Shown piece by piece: positions 51,806 to 60,448 of a DNA stretch of 64,000 bases. The DNA is from JBDHWG01 sp039810085. Its GTDB lineage: Bacteria; Chloroflexota; Anaerolineae; Epilineales; JAHCIE01. The notes below the pieces were generated by a model. That model saw only the letters and a list, made by a program, of their open reading frames with translations, was not told the DNA's origin and did not search any database. The number at the start of each line of letters is the position of its first letter. Within the stretch, counting starts at the first letter, position 1. The DNA lies in assembly GCA_039810085.1 (NCBI GenBank), contig JBDHWG010000015.1, forward strand, positions 62,001 to 126,000. The letters run 5' to 3'. The position numbers were made by a program, and so were the translations under genes.

Positions 51806-53014
51806 ATGGCGACTCCAGCCATGATTAAAGCGAACGTAGAAGGCGGCATGTCTTTCGACCTGACGCCGGAGCAGGAGATGATTCGGCGCACCGCGCGCGA
51901 GTTTGCCGAAAACGAGATCATGCCCGGCGCGCGCGACCGGGACCGCGAGGGACGTTTCCCGCGCGAGATTATCGCCAAGCTCGGCGCGCTCGGCTTCATG
52001 GGTCCGACGGTGCCAGAGGAATACGGCGGCATGGGCCTGGACTTCCTCTCGGAGGCCATTATCTTCGAGGAGATTGGCCGCGCCGACTCGTCCATCCGCA
52101 CGACGCTGTCAGTGCAAATCTCGCTGACTGAACTGCCCATCCTGCGCTGGGGGACCGAGGAGCAGAAGCGCAAGTACCTGCCGCGCCTGGCGAGTGGCGA
52201 GTGGATCGGGTGTTTCGGCCTGACCGAGCCGGGCGCCGGCTCCGACGCCTCCAACCTGGCGACGCGGGCGGTGCGCGACGGCGACGAGTGGGTCATCAAC
52301 GGCCGCAAGATGTGGATTTCCAACGGCGGCGTCGCCAGCCTCGCCATCATCTTCGCCCAGACCGACCCGTCCCTCAAGCACAAGGGCACGGCAGCGTTCC
52401 TGGTCGAGACAAGCACGCCGGGCTTCTCCGCCCCAACGATCCACGGCAAACTCGGCCTGCGCTCCTCCAACACGGCTGAACTCGTCCTGGAGGACGTGCG
52501 CGTCCCGGCCAGCAACATGCTCGGCGACATCGGCCAGGGCTTCCGCATCGCCATGTCGGCGCTGGACGATGGGCGCTTCGGCGTCGCGTCGGGCTGCGTC
52601 GGCATCATCCAGGGCTGCGTCGATGCCTCCGTGAAGTACGCCCAGGAGCGCCACGCCTTTGGCGAGCCGATTGCCAGCTTCCAGCTCGTCCAGGAGCTGA
52701 TCGCCGACATGGTGCTGGACCTGGAAGCGGCGCGGCTGCTCGTCTACCGCGCGGGCTACCTCAAGAACAAGGGTGTGCCAAACACGCGCGAGACGTCCCT
52801 CGCCAAGTGGTACGCGTCCGAGGCGGCAGTGCGGGCGGCCCTCAACGCCATCCAGGTGCACGGCGGCTACGGCTACTCCGACGAGTACCCGGTCGAGCGC
52901 TACCTGCGCGACGCGAAAGTGGCGACTCTCTATGAGGGGACGACGCAAATCCAAAAACTCATCATCGGGCGCTACGCCACGGGCATCGATGCGATTGCCC
53001 CGAAGACGCACTAA
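51806..53014 (+). CDS. Acyl-CoA dehydrogenase
   Basis: 402 residues. Domain order is as in the family: N-terminal helical part (DLTPEQEMIRRTAREFAENE), substrate/FAD strand region (GCFGLTEPGAGSDASNLATR, KMWISNGGVASLAIIFA) and C-terminal helices with QVHGGYGYSDEYPVERYLRD. The catalytic base is the Glu in LYEGTTQIQKLIIGRY near residue 385. It oxidises an acyl-CoA at the alpha-beta bond and passes electrons to ETF. Chain-length preference is not clear. GGAGGT precedes the start; an ATG at 51848 with GAAGGCGGC is an alternative. Confidence 0.95.
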   Translation: MATPAMIKANVEGGMSFDLTPEQEMIRRTAREFAENEIMPGARDRDREGRFPREIIAKLGALGFMGPTVPEEYGGMGLDFLSEAIIFEEIGRADSSIRTTLSVQISLTELPILRWGTEEQKRKYLPRLASGEWIGCFGLTEPGAGSDASNLATRAVRDGDEWVINGRKMWISNGGVASLAIIFAQTDPSLKHKGTAAFLVETSTPGFSAPTIHGKLGLRSSNTAELVLEDVRVPASNMLGDIGQGFRIAMSALDDGRFGVASGCVGIIQGCVDASVKYAQERHAFGEPIASFQLVQELIADMVLDLEAARLLVYRAGYLKNKGVPNTRETSLAKWYASEAAVRAALNAIQVHGGYGYSDEYPVERYLRDAKVATLYEGTTQIQKLIIGRYATGIDAIAPKTH

Positions 53015-53020
53015 TCGCCG

Positions 53021-53629
53021 ATGACGCCCGATACTCTGGACGCCGCCGACCTCGCGCCCGACCCCATCGCCCAGTTCCAGGCGTGGTTCGCGGCGGCCCA
53101 GGCGGCGGGTGTCGCCGACGCGCACGCCATGACCCTGGCGACGGCGACGCCGGACGGCTGCCCGTCGGCGCGAGTCGTGCTGCTGAACCAGGTGGACGAG
53201 CGGGGCTTCGTGTTCTACACCAACTATGAGAGCCGCAAGGGGCGGGATCTGGCCGCGAACCCCCGCGCGGCTCTCGTGTTCTACTGGCCGCAGGTCCACC
53301 GCCAGGTGCGCGTCGTCGGCGTCGTCACTCAAGTGAGCCGCGAGGAGTCGGAGCGCTATTTCGCCAGCCGTCCGTTAGGCAGTCGGCTTGGGGCGTGGGC
53401 GTCACGCCAGAGCGAAGTCATCACCAGCCGAGCCGAGCTGGACGAGCGTCTGACGCAACTTGAAGAGGGATTTCGCGGGCGGGACGTGCCATGCCCGCCG
53501 TTCTGGGGCGGCTACCGCGTGACGCCGGAGGAGCTAGAATTCTGGCAGAGCCGCCCCAACCGCCTCCACGACCGCTTCCGCTACCGGCGCGAGAACGGCA
53601 AGTGGCGAATCGAGCGATTGTCACCATAA
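53021..53629 (+). CDS. pdxH: Pyridoxamine/pyridoxine 5'-phosphate oxidase
   Basis: 202 residues. FMN-binding region MTLATATPDGCPSARVVLLN and FYTNYESRKGRDLAANPRAA; substrate region EFWQSRPNRLHDRFRYRREN near the C-terminus with the essential Arg and His, and the terminal RLSP motif. It makes pyridoxal phosphate. The last 80 bases are repeated in diverged form at 54342-54421, on the far side of a toxin-antitoxin pair, so the 3' end of this gene may be a recombination product. Confidence 0.93.
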   Translation: MTPDTLDAADLAPDPIAQFQAWFAAAQAAGVADAHAMTLATATPDGCPSARVVLLNQVDERGFVFYTNYESRKGRDLAANPRAALVFYWPQVHRQVRVVGVVTQVSREESERYFASRPLGSRLGAWASRQSEVITSRAELDERLTQLEEGFRGRDVPCPPFWGGYRVTPEELEFWQSRPNRLHDRFRYRRENGKWRIERLSP

Positions 53630-53685
53630 CGAGGCTCAGGACCACGAAGGCACGAAAGGCCACGAAAAGCGCGAAAGGACACTGT

Positions 53686-53997
53686 ATGGCGGCTACAACC
53701 TACGCCCACATAGACTTCACGGAGACCGGAGTTCCAATCATCGCGGGAACATCCATGAAGGTTGAGCAACTGGTGCTCGACCACCTGGCCTACGATTGGG
53801 ACGCCAGTCAGCTTCAGGTGCAATACCCCTACCTGAGTCTGGGCGAGATCTACAGCGCCCTTGCGTACTACTACGACCACAAGAACGAAATGGATCAGGC
53901 GGTCGCTGATGGTCTGCGCCAAGTTGACGAGATTCGGAAGTCTATAGATGCATCCTGGCTCCAGGAGAAGCTACGCGCCGGAGGCCGTCTCTCTTGA
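53686..53997 (+). CDS. DUF433 antitoxin-like protein (copy 2)
   Basis: 103 residues from the ATG at 53686 (GAAAGGAC upstream); the frame extends further into pdxH but without support. DUF433 core: ETGVPIIAGTSMKVEQLVLD, then QYPYLSLGEIYSALAYYYDH. It probably binds DNA as a small HTH protein and inhibits the downstream DUF5615 toxin, whose start overlaps it by four bases. A second DUF433 gene is at 18445, about 35 kb away; the two are clearly diverged. Confidence 0.88.
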   Translation: MAATTYAHIDFTETGVPIIAGTSMKVEQLVLDHLAYDWDASQLQVQYPYLSLGEIYSALAYYYDHKNEMDQAVADGLRQVDEIRKSIDASWLQEKLRAGGRLS

Positions 53998-54341
53998 GCC
54001 TACGCCTCTACATGGATCATCACGTCAAGGCGGCGATCACGATCGAGTTGCGGAAGCGCGGGGTAGACGTCATAACTGCGCTGGAAGATGGAGCCAGCGA
54101 GTTCAACGATGAAGCGCTCTTTGAGCGAGCCACTGCTCTAGGGCGCGCACTGTTCAGCCAGGATAGAGACTTGCTGGAAATTGCGCATCGGTGGCTGGAG
54201 GCAGGGCATGAATTCAGTGGTCTCATCTATGCGCACCAATTGCGCGTTTCGGTCGGTCAAGCTGTTGGGGATCTGGAATTGCTTACTCAAGTGCTCGATT
54301 CTGAGGATATGACCAACCGAGTGGTGTTCATGCCGTTATAA
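53994..54341 (+). CDS. DUF5615 PIN-like toxin
   Basis: 115 residues. MSLRLYMDHHVKAAITIELR followed by KRGVDVITALEDG is the typical opening of DUF5615 (Mut7-C/PIN-like) proteins, with an acidic residue at position 8; the later acidic motif ALFSQDRDLLEIA completes the nuclease site. Probably an RNase toxin of the VapC45 type, controlled by the upstream DUF433 protein. Its stop touches the pdxH 3'-end fragment directly. Confidence 0.85.
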   Translation: MSLRLYMDHHVKAAITIELRKRGVDVITALEDGASEFNDEALFERATALGRALFSQDRDLLEIAHRWLEAGHEFSGLIYAHQLRVSVGQAVGDLELLTQVLDSEDMTNRVVFMPL

Positions 54342-54421
54342 CGCCCCAACTGTCTCCACGACCGCTTCCGCTACCGTCGCAGCCCGGACGGCGTGTGGCA
54401 CATCGAGTGCCTGTCCCCATA
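54342..54421 (+). pseudogene. 3'-end fragment of pdxH (second copy)
   Basis: Reading in the pdxH frame it gives RPNCLHDRFRYRRSPDGVWH ending ECLSP-stop, against RPNRLHDRFRYRRENGKWRI ending ERLSP-stop in the intact gene. The first 39 bases match 53552-53590 at 36 positions; after that the copies differ by a three-base indel and many changes. The Arg of the RLHDR substrate motif is Cys here, so it is not functional. It starts right after the DUF5615 stop codon. Confidence 0.88.
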
Positions 54422-54462
54422 GAGCGAGCGCTCCGAACTCAGAAAGGTTCGGGACGTTTACC

Positions 54463-54720
54463 TCAATAGTGGTAACGGCAGGCGAGGATTCGAATCTTGT
54501 CGTCCAACACCTGATAGACCAGGCGATGCTCGTCATCGATGCGACGCGACCAACAGCCGGCTAGTTCATGCTTGAGCGGCTCCGGTTTTCCGAGACCCTG
54601 GAATGGATCACGCTGAACCGCCTGAATCAACTTCACGATGCGCAGAGCGATCTTGCGATCCTTCTCAACCCACCAAGCCAGATCGTCGAAGCCATCCGGG
54701 TCAAATTCCAAGTTTCTCAA
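54463..54720 (-). CDS. yoeB: YoeB/Txe-family toxin
   Basis: 85 residues from a TTG at 54720 with GAGGAAG upstream, the normal length; a longer frame from 54744 is less likely. RNLEFDPDGFDDLAWWVEKD at the N-terminus, EPLKHELAGCWSRRIDDEHR with the catalytic Glu and Arg, and the C-terminal CRYHY with the terminal His-Tyr. YoeB cleaves mRNA at the ribosome. Translation overlaps the antitoxin gene by 20 bases. Confidence 0.92.
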   Translation of the reverse strand: MRNLEFDPDGFDDLAWWVEKDRKIALRIVKLIQAVQRDPFQGLGKPEPLKHELAGCWSRRIDDEHRLVYQVLDDKIRILACRYHY

Positions 54721-54910
54721 GGGCTTCCTCGAAGGGGATGCCATCCCGCCGCTCGATGGCCGCTAACAGCCTTTGACGCATTGCCTCGCTCTTAAGCAAA
54801 TAGCCAGTTTCGCGCTCCGATAGAATCTCACGCCAGAGTTCTATCGGCACGATGACGCCCTGGATCTCCCCCTTCTCATCCGAGATGTATTGAACCTGAT
54901 TCGCGCTCAT
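54701..54910 (-). CDS. yefM: YefM/Phd-family antitoxin
   Basis: 69 residues from the ATG at 54910, with GGGAGGAGG upstream. It is shorter than classical YefM (about 83-90) and begins with SANQVQYISDEKGEIQGVIV rather than the usual DNA-binding start, so part of the N-terminal domain looks reduced. PIELWREILSERETGYLLKS and the C-terminal EEALEKLGI are typical of antitoxins paired with YoeB. It may bind the operator less well than full-length relatives. Confidence 0.8.
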   Translation of the reverse strand: MSANQVQYISDEKGEIQGVIVPIELWREILSERETGYLLKSEAMRQRLLAAIERRDGIPFEEALEKLGI

Positions 54911-55070
54911 GTACGACCTCCTCCCACATTCGCTCATCTAGACCCGGATAATAGCAATTCCTTTTCTCCTCTCCTAAAATGGGAGAGGGGAAGGGTTTTG
55001 GCTGTTTCCGCACCGCTCGACTTTAAGGGGCGAGCTACCGAGGAAGGAAACGGCCAAAAGGGGTGAGGGG

Positions 55071-56786
55071 CTAGCGGCGCGGGCGTGCCGGGCCGAGGGG
55101 CGGGTGGCGGCGCTGGTAGACGAGCAGGGCGCTGGAGCCGAGCAGGCCAAGCGCCAGCAGCGCCGTCAGGCTCGTGGGGATTGACGGCGCGGGGCCGCCG
55201 ACCACCAGGGCGTCGATGTTGCAGCGCGGGCCGGGCGCGCCAGGCGTGGAGCCTTCGCTGACGCCGAGCTTCAGCGCGTGTGTACCGCGCCCCAGGTTGC
55301 TGGCAATTGGCTCCCGTGTCTGCCACTGGCTGGTGCGCTGGTAGAGTTCGACATAAGTGCGGCCCTGGTCGTCCACGGGCAGTCCCGGTATGCCCTGGTC
55401 ATCAATCGTCACGAGGCAGCGGCCCGTCTCGGGGCCGCGATACGTCACCAGGTCGATGCTCTCGCCCTCGAACTGGAACGTCACGCTGGCGCCGGGCTTG
55501 TCGCTGTCGATGTAACTGCCGCCGCTCGCTGAGGGCGCTAGAACAATCTGCCAGCCCGGCGACGAGATGATGGGTGTGCTCGTCTCCTGATAGTAGCCGG
55601 CGTGGGCCAGGCGCAGTCCGGCTGCCGCTTCCTTGACCTGGGTGTAGAGCTGGCGCGGCGTAAAGTCCACGTCCACCATGCGGAAGTAATAGTCGGACTG
55701 CTGCGGCGTCTTGTTGCCCACCTGGCGGAAGTACCACAGATTGAACACGCCCGCCCACGGCCAGTTCTCCCGTGCCATCGTGATGCCGTCCAGGGCGTAC
55801 TGGGCCTGCTGCGCCTCGTCCACCCGCTTCCAGATGAGGTCTTCCTTGGGGAAGTCGGCCGGCGAGGCGTTCCAACCGTACTCGTTGAACCACACCGCCT
55901 TGCTACTGTCGCCGTACTTCTCCATGATCTGGCGCTGGAGCAGGACGCGCTGGAAGTTGAGCTTCGCCGGGTCGGGCGGGGCCGAGGGCGGCTCGTCCAT
56001 GCCGAAAGCGTTGGCCGAGAGAATGTCGAAGGCGTCTTTCGCGCCCGCGCGGTACATGCGCTCCAGGTAATCCAGGTCCGACATGTTGCGGCGGGTCGGC
56101 GAGTTGTCGACGGTCATCGCCAACGGTGCGGAAAGGACGACGATGTTGGGGTCGGCCTGCTTGGCGCGCGTGTAGGCGATCTTGAGCATCGCCGTGTAGG
56201 CTTCGGGATCGACGGGCTGGTTGCCCCACTCCGGGAAGATATTCGGCTCGTTCCAAATCTGGATGTAGCGGATGCGCCCCTTGAAGTGGTTGACGAACGC
56301 GTAGACGAAGTCGCCGTAGTCGTCGAGATTGTCGGGGGGGCGCTGGGGGAGCTGGTTGTCCTGACGGCTCCACGCGGGCGGCCGGTCCAGGCGGGCGATG
56401 ACCTGGATGTTGTGCTTGTTGAGCAGGTCGACGATGTCGTCGTATTTCTGCCAGGTGCTATGGCCGTCGGCGTCGATGAAGCGGCCCTTCCTCTTCAACT
56501 CGATGGCTTCCCAGGGGAACGACTGCTTGGCCCAGCCGATGCCGGCGGCCTCGGCCATCTGCACCGTCTTCTCACGCTTCCACGCTTCGACTTCCTGGTC
56601 GAGGAAGAAATTCGCGCCATAGGGGTTGACATCGGTTTGGGGAATAAGGCGCGGCGGCGCACTTTCCACTGTGGCGACGCGGCCCGTCAGCCCGTACATC
56701 ACAAGGATCCAGGCCAGACCAGCGGCACAAATGGCGGCGGCGATGCGCAGGAGCCACTTGGGTATGTGGAGTAATTGGGTTTGCAT
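55071..56786 (-). CDS. Membrane-anchored glycoside hydrolase (GH39/GH-A clan-like)
   Basis: 571 residues. N-terminal signal anchor (about 10-30), a TIM-barrel region with IQIWNEPNIFPEWG near residue 180 (acid/base Glu) and AVWFNEYGWNAS near residue 298 (nucleophile Glu), a beta-sandwich-like domain (about 400-530) and a C-terminal hydrophobic segment with a basic tail (LLALGLLGSSALLVYQRRH). The two Glu in strands 4 and 7 place it in clan GH-A; the overall pattern recalls GH39 beta-xylosidases and related enzymes. It probably acts outside the cell on a polysaccharide. It starts six bases after the LuxR-Kelch gene. Confidence 0.8.
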   Translation of the reverse strand: MQTQLLHIPKWLLRIAAAICAAGLAWILVMYGLTGRVATVESAPPRLIPQTDVNPYGANFFLDQEVEAWKREKTVQMAEAAGIGWAKQSFPWEAIELKRKGRFIDADGHSTWQKYDDIVDLLNKHNIQVIARLDRPPAWSRQDNQLPQRPPDNLDDYGDFVYAFVNHFKGRIRYIQIWNEPNIFPEWGNQPVDPEAYTAMLKIAYTRAKQADPNIVVLSAPLAMTVDNSPTRRNMSDLDYLERMYRAGAKDAFDILSANAFGMDEPPSAPPDPAKLNFQRVLLQRQIMEKYGDSSKAVWFNEYGWNASPADFPKEDLIWKRVDEAQQAQYALDGITMARENWPWAGVFNLWYFRQVGNKTPQQSDYYFRMVDVDFTPRQLYTQVKEAAAGLRLAHAGYYQETSTPIISSPGWQIVLAPSASGGSYIDSDKPGASVTFQFEGESIDLVTYRGPETGRCLVTIDDQGIPGLPVDDQGRTYVELYQRTSQWQTREPIASNLGRGTHALKLGVSEGSTPGAPGPRCNIDALVVGGPAPSIPTSLTALLALGLLGSSALLVYQRRHPPLGPARPRR

Positions 56787-56792
56787 AGGCTC

Positions 56793-58268
56793 TCATGGCG
56801 CGGCCGGGCGGCCGAGCGGGAGAATGACCTCGAAGACCGCCTGGTAAGCGCGATTCACGTTCAACGGGCCTTTGCCACCCATCGCGTAGAGTTTGGGGTG
56901 GACGGCGGCCATGCCCAGGTTTTGCCAGGCGCCGGTGTAGGGTGTGGCTTCAGTTACCCAGGCGTTGTCGGCCAGGTCGTAGCGGGCGAGGGGGAGGTCC
57001 GTCCCACCGCCGACGACGTAGACGCGCTGGCCCACGGTGGCGACGCCTGGCCCGACGCGCGGCTCCGGCAGCGGCGCCATCGAGCGCCACGGTGAGCCGC
57101 CCGCGTGGTCCTGGCTTGCGTCGTACACGTCATTCGCCGTGAGCGGCGTGCCGTTGGAGCCGCCGACGATGACGACACTCTCATCCACGAGCGCCGCGCC
57201 CATGTAGGCGCGGGGTGAAGGCATCGGCGTGGCAGCTTGCCACGCGGCGCTGCCCGGTGTATACACCAGCGTTTCAGCGCGATAACTCTGCCCATCCCAG
57301 CCGCCGAACAGGTAGAGCTTGCCCTCCACAGCCGCGAGAGCGTAACCGCACAGCGGCCGCGGGAGGCGCGGGCCGGTCGTCCAGGGCGAGCTACCGGCGC
57401 GGTCCAGCGTCGGGTCATAGATCTCGAAGATGTCCAACGCCTGGCCGTTGGCGTCACAGCCGCCGGGGACGTACACCCGCCCGCCGAGCACGGCCGCGCT
57501 CACGTCGCGCACGGGCGTTGGCTTGCTCGCCATCTTCGTCCACGAGTGGTCGAGCCAGTTGAAGCGCTCGACGACGCCTGTGACGCCGTTGGCATCCTGG
57601 CCCGCGATAGCGTAGATGCCGCGTGTCTGGGAAATGCCGGTGGTGTAGGCGACGACGGCAAGGTTGCCGCGCGGCGTCGGCAGGGAGGGATACTCGGCCC
57701 AGCGCTGGCCCGCCGAGCTGACCACCACGCCCTCCGATGTAGCGGGTACGGCAGTGGGTTGAGCCGCCGGCGCAGCCAGGGTGTTGCGCCAGATGAAGGC
57801 GGCGACGACGGCCACGATGCCCAGGGCGATGAGGGGGCCGAGCCACAGCAGGAGCTTACGCTCTCTCTGGGGGGCAAGCGCGGGGGTAATGTCGGGCGCG
57901 AGGGCTGCTGCGGGCGCTTCGACGGCGGCGCCGTTCTCGATGGGCAAAGCCTCGCTGTTAGCATCTGGCGCAATCGGAGCCGCCGTCGCTTCTTCGACTG
58001 GGACAAGCCCGATCTCATCCGTGACGGCTACGGCTGCCTCGGCCGCCCGGTTCTTGGGCACGGCGATCAGCCCGGCGTGGATCGCGTAGAGCGACGCCTC
58101 GGTTCGGCTTTGCACACCGAGCTTATCAAAAATGTTCCGCACGTGGACCTTGACGGTATTGACGCTAATGACCAGCTCATCGGCGATTTGCTGGTTCGTC
58201 GCGCCTTTTGCCAGCAAGCGCAGGACGTCGATCTCGCGCTCGCTGAGGGTCCGCGGGGCCTCAGTCAT
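56793..58268 (-). CDS. Membrane-tethered LuxR-type regulator with extracytoplasmic Kelch propeller
   Basis: 491 residues. Residues 1-70 are a NarL/LuxR-type HTH (TLSEREIDVLRLLAKGATNQ and NTVKVHVRNIFDKLG). A variable Ala/Pro-rich linker leads to one membrane segment (about 143-163, LLLWLGPLIALGIVAVVAAF). From about 190 there are Kelch repeats, recognisable by GYALAAVEGKLYLFGGWDGQ, RVYVPGGCD, SVVIVGGSNG and VYVVGGGTD, giving five or six blades of a beta-propeller. Topology predicts HTH inside and propeller outside, a one-component transmembrane regulator. It is co-transcribed with a glycoside hydrolase, so it may sense glycan or cell-surface material. Confidence 0.88.
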   Translation of the reverse strand: MTEAPRTLSEREIDVLRLLAKGATNQQIADELVISVNTVKVHVRNIFDKLGVQSRTEASLYAIHAGLIAVPKNRAAEAAVAVTDEIGLVPVEEATAAPIAPDANSEALPIENGAAVEAPAAALAPDITPALAPQRERKLLLWLGPLIALGIVAVVAAFIWRNTLAAPAAQPTAVPATSEGVVVSSAGQRWAEYPSLPTPRGNLAVVAYTTGISQTRGIYAIAGQDANGVTGVVERFNWLDHSWTKMASKPTPVRDVSAAVLGGRVYVPGGCDANGQALDIFEIYDPTLDRAGSSPWTTGPRLPRPLCGYALAAVEGKLYLFGGWDGQSYRAETLVYTPGSAAWQAATPMPSPRAYMGAALVDESVVIVGGSNGTPLTANDVYDASQDHAGGSPWRSMAPLPEPRVGPGVATVGQRVYVVGGGTDLPLARYDLADNAWVTEATPYTGAWQNLGMAAVHPKLYAMGGKGPLNVNRAYQAVFEVILPLGRPAAP

Positions 58269-58397
58269 GCAAAAGCTCCAGGAAAATAGGTCTCATAGGG
58301 TTCAGCCATCGGAGCACAATTATAGGCCGACGGGCAGGCACGGGCAAAGGTTAAGAAAAGGCCCGCCTCGCATGGCGAGAGCGGGCCGCACTTGCAG

Positions 58398-58471
58398 TAC
58401 CCCCGGTAGGACTCGAACCTACGACACCCTGTTCCGAAGACAGGTGCTCTAATCCACTGAGCTACGGGGGC
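58398..58471 (-). tRNA. tRNA-Arg (anticodon TCG)
   Basis: On the minus strand a 74-nt cloverleaf is complete. The acceptor stem GCCCCCG/CGGGGGT has six Watson-Crick pairs and a G-U end pair, with discriminator A. The D arm is GCTCAGTGGATTAGAGC, the anticodon stem CCTGT/ACAGG has loop CTTCGGA (anticodon TCG at 58435-58437, reading CGA), and the T arm is GTAGG-TTCGAGT-CCTAC. CCA is not encoded. It lies in the 58269-58629 gap, where no protein gene is seen. Confidence 0.95.
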
Positions 58472-58629
58472 GCGCTAGGTATGACGCTACGAAACAGGCA
58501 AATCATACGCACGACGCGCCATCGCGGCAAATTCCCGCTGCCTGTCTTGCCGAAAGCACCCCGTCTCGGTATACTTCGTCAACGCACCGCGTACCGCCTG
58601 CCCCGAATCCCCAGAACGGAACCATCACC

Positions 58630-59475
58630 ATGAATGTCGCCTCGGTCGATCAACTCGTGCTGCTCGTCAGCCACCAGGGAAACCGCTTCATCGTTCGCCT
58701 CGCCGAAGGGGGTGAGTTCCACTCGCACCTCGGCCGCGTGATGCACGCGGACATTATCGGGCAGCCGCTCGGCCGTGAAGTGGTGTCCAATCGCGGGGAC
58801 CGCTTCATCGTCTTGCAGGCGAACCTGCACGATCTCATCATGACGGTGGAGCGCGGCGGCACGATCATGTACCCCAAGGATATCGGCTACACGCTGCTGA
58901 AGCTGGGCATCGGCCCCGGCTCTCGCGTTATCGAAGCTGGGACAGGCAGCGGCGCGCTAACCACGGCGCTCGCGTACTACGTGCGAACGACAGGGCATGT
59001 CTATTCCTATGAGGTGCGCACTGACATGCAGGAGAGGGCGCGCAAGAACATCGAGCGGATTGGCCTCTCCGAGTGGGTCGATTTCGAAGTGCGGGATATC
59101 GCCGAGGGTTTCCAGGAGCGGGATGTTGACGCCGTATTCCTCGATGTGCGGGAGCCGGAGGATTACCAGGCCCAGGTGTGGGAGGCGCTGAAGTGGGGAG
59201 GCGGCTTCGGCGCTCTCGTTCCGACGACCAACCAGGTCAGCGAAGTGCTGGCGGCGATGCAGGCAGTCGGCTTCGCCGATGTCGAAGTGGCCGAGATATT
59301 GCTTAGGTTCTATAAGACTGTTCCGGCGCGTCTCCGTCCCATGGACCGGATGACGGCGCATACCGGCTATTTGCTCTTTGGGCGTAAGACGCTGGGCTTC
59401 GCCCAGCCAGCGCCGGATGCAGCGACCAGCGACACGGCAGATGACATAGGGGACAGGGCGGAGGTGGAGGCATGA
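58630..59475 (+). CDS. trmI: tRNA (adenine-58-N1)-methyltransferase TrmI
   Basis: 281 residues. The N-terminal beta domain contains RVMHADIIGQPLGREV. The Rossmann methyltransferase core has TIMYPKDIGYTLLKLGIGPG followed by SRVIEAGTGSGALTTALAYY with the SAM-binding EAGTGSG, and the later VFLDVREPEDY. TrmI forms tetramers that methylate A58 in the tRNA T loop, which stabilises tRNA, especially in thermophiles. Its stop overlaps the patatin gene by four bases. Confidence 0.95.
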   Translation: MNVASVDQLVLLVSHQGNRFIVRLAEGGEFHSHLGRVMHADIIGQPLGREVVSNRGDRFIVLQANLHDLIMTVERGGTIMYPKDIGYTLLKLGIGPGSRVIEAGTGSGALTTALAYYVRTTGHVYSYEVRTDMQERARKNIERIGLSEWVDFEVRDIAEGFQERDVDAVFLDVREPEDYQAQVWEALKWGGGFGALVPTTNQVSEVLAAMQAVGFADVEVAEILLRFYKTVPARLRPMDRMTAHTGYLLFGRKTLGFAQPAPDAATSDTADDIGDRAEVEA

Positions 59476-60383
59476 TCGCGTTTGTGTTGAGCGGCGGGGG
59501 GAGTCGCGGGGCTTTGCAGGTGGGCGCACTGCGGGCGCTGCTGGAACGCGGTGTTCGCCCAGACATGCTCGTCGGCACGTCGGTGGGCGGGCTGAACGCC
59601 GCATTCATCGCGGTCGAGCCGAGCCTGACCCGTGTAGATAAGCTGGCGAACCTGTGGCGCACAGTGCGTCGCACCGACATCTACCCCGGCAACAAGCTCC
59701 ACGTGGCCTGGCGGCTCGCGCGGGGCCACGGTAGCCTCTATTCCAACGAGACCTTCTACCGCTACATCCAGCGCCATAATGCCGAAGCCGACACTTTTAG
59801 CGATCTAAAAGGCGCGCGGTGCTATATTGTGGTCACCAATCTCGATACCGGGGCGATGCGCGTGATGGGCGATCGCCCAACGGACAGGGTTGTCGATGCC
59901 ATCATGGCGACAACTGCCCTGCCGCCGCTGCACCCGCCGTATCCTCTCGATGATGGGGACTACGTGGATGGCGGCGCCGTCGCGCTGCTGCCCATCGAAG
60001 TGGCGCTGGAGCGGGGGGCGCGGGAAATCTATGCCCTGCACATCGTCGATGGCCCGATGCCACCCATTGCGCGTCGGACGGTACTGCACGTCAGCGGCAA
60101 AGCGATTGGCGCCCTTGTGCAGCGGCAGTGGCAGACGAGTGTAGCTCTGGCAGGCAGCCGGGGCGTGCGCCTGTACCATATCCAGCTCAGCCCGCCCGTG
60201 CCGTGCAGCCTGTCAGACTATACCAAGACGGACCTGCTCATCCAGGCCGGCTACGACCAGACGGTCGAGTTCCTGAATAGCGTCCCTCCTACGGAGACGT
60301 GGCGGCAGCGCGCCTGGCGCCGGGCGAGTGTCTTGCTGCCGCGCAAGCGCGTCGCGCCGAGCGGCGCCGAGGCCAAGGCATAA
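59472..60383 (+). CDS. Patatin-like phospholipase
   Basis: 303 residues. N-terminal oxyanion loop LSGGGSRGALQVGAL, the nucleophile elbow GTSVGGLNA (Ser near residue 39) and the catalytic Asp in DGDYVDGGAVALLP near residue 160, so the Ser-Asp dyad is intact. No signal peptide, so it acts in the cytoplasm or at the inner face of the membrane and removes acyl chains from lipids. Coupled to trmI by a four-base overlap. Confidence 0.93.
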   Translation: MIAFVLSGGGSRGALQVGALRALLERGVRPDMLVGTSVGGLNAAFIAVEPSLTRVDKLANLWRTVRRTDIYPGNKLHVAWRLARGHGSLYSNETFYRYIQRHNAEADTFSDLKGARCYIVVTNLDTGAMRVMGDRPTDRVVDAIMATTALPPLHPPYPLDDGDYVDGGAVALLPIEVALERGAREIYALHIVDGPMPPIARRTVLHVSGKAIGALVQRQWQTSVALAGSRGVRLYHIQLSPPVPCSLSDYTKTDLLIQAGYDQTVEFLNSVPPTETWRQRAWRRASVLLPRKRVAPSGAEAKA

Positions 60384-60401
60384 CAACGGGGTGCGGGTGT
60401 T

Positions 60402-60441
60402 ACCCCGTCACCCCGTCACGTCTTCACCCCGTTACGTCTTC
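60402..60441. repeat. Short C-rich direct repeats between convergent genes
   Basis: The words ACCCCGTCACGTCTTC and ACCCCGTTACGTCTTC occur in tandem, preceded by another ACCCCGTC. The stretch separates the patatin gene and the propeller gene stops. No terminator hairpin was seen here. Confidence 0.7.
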
Positions 60442-60448
60442 CCCCAAG

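Noticed and set aside
54911..55070. CTCCTCTCC-type palindromic words near 54966-54995 as a mobile element
   Set aside because: Only a short imperfect hairpin is present, with no target duplication; it may be a fragment of a common intergenic repeat but I cannot support more.
55602..56774. A 390-codon plus-strand frame opposite the glycoside hydrolase
   Set aside because: Antisense shadow; the other strand has signal anchor and catalytic Glu motifs.
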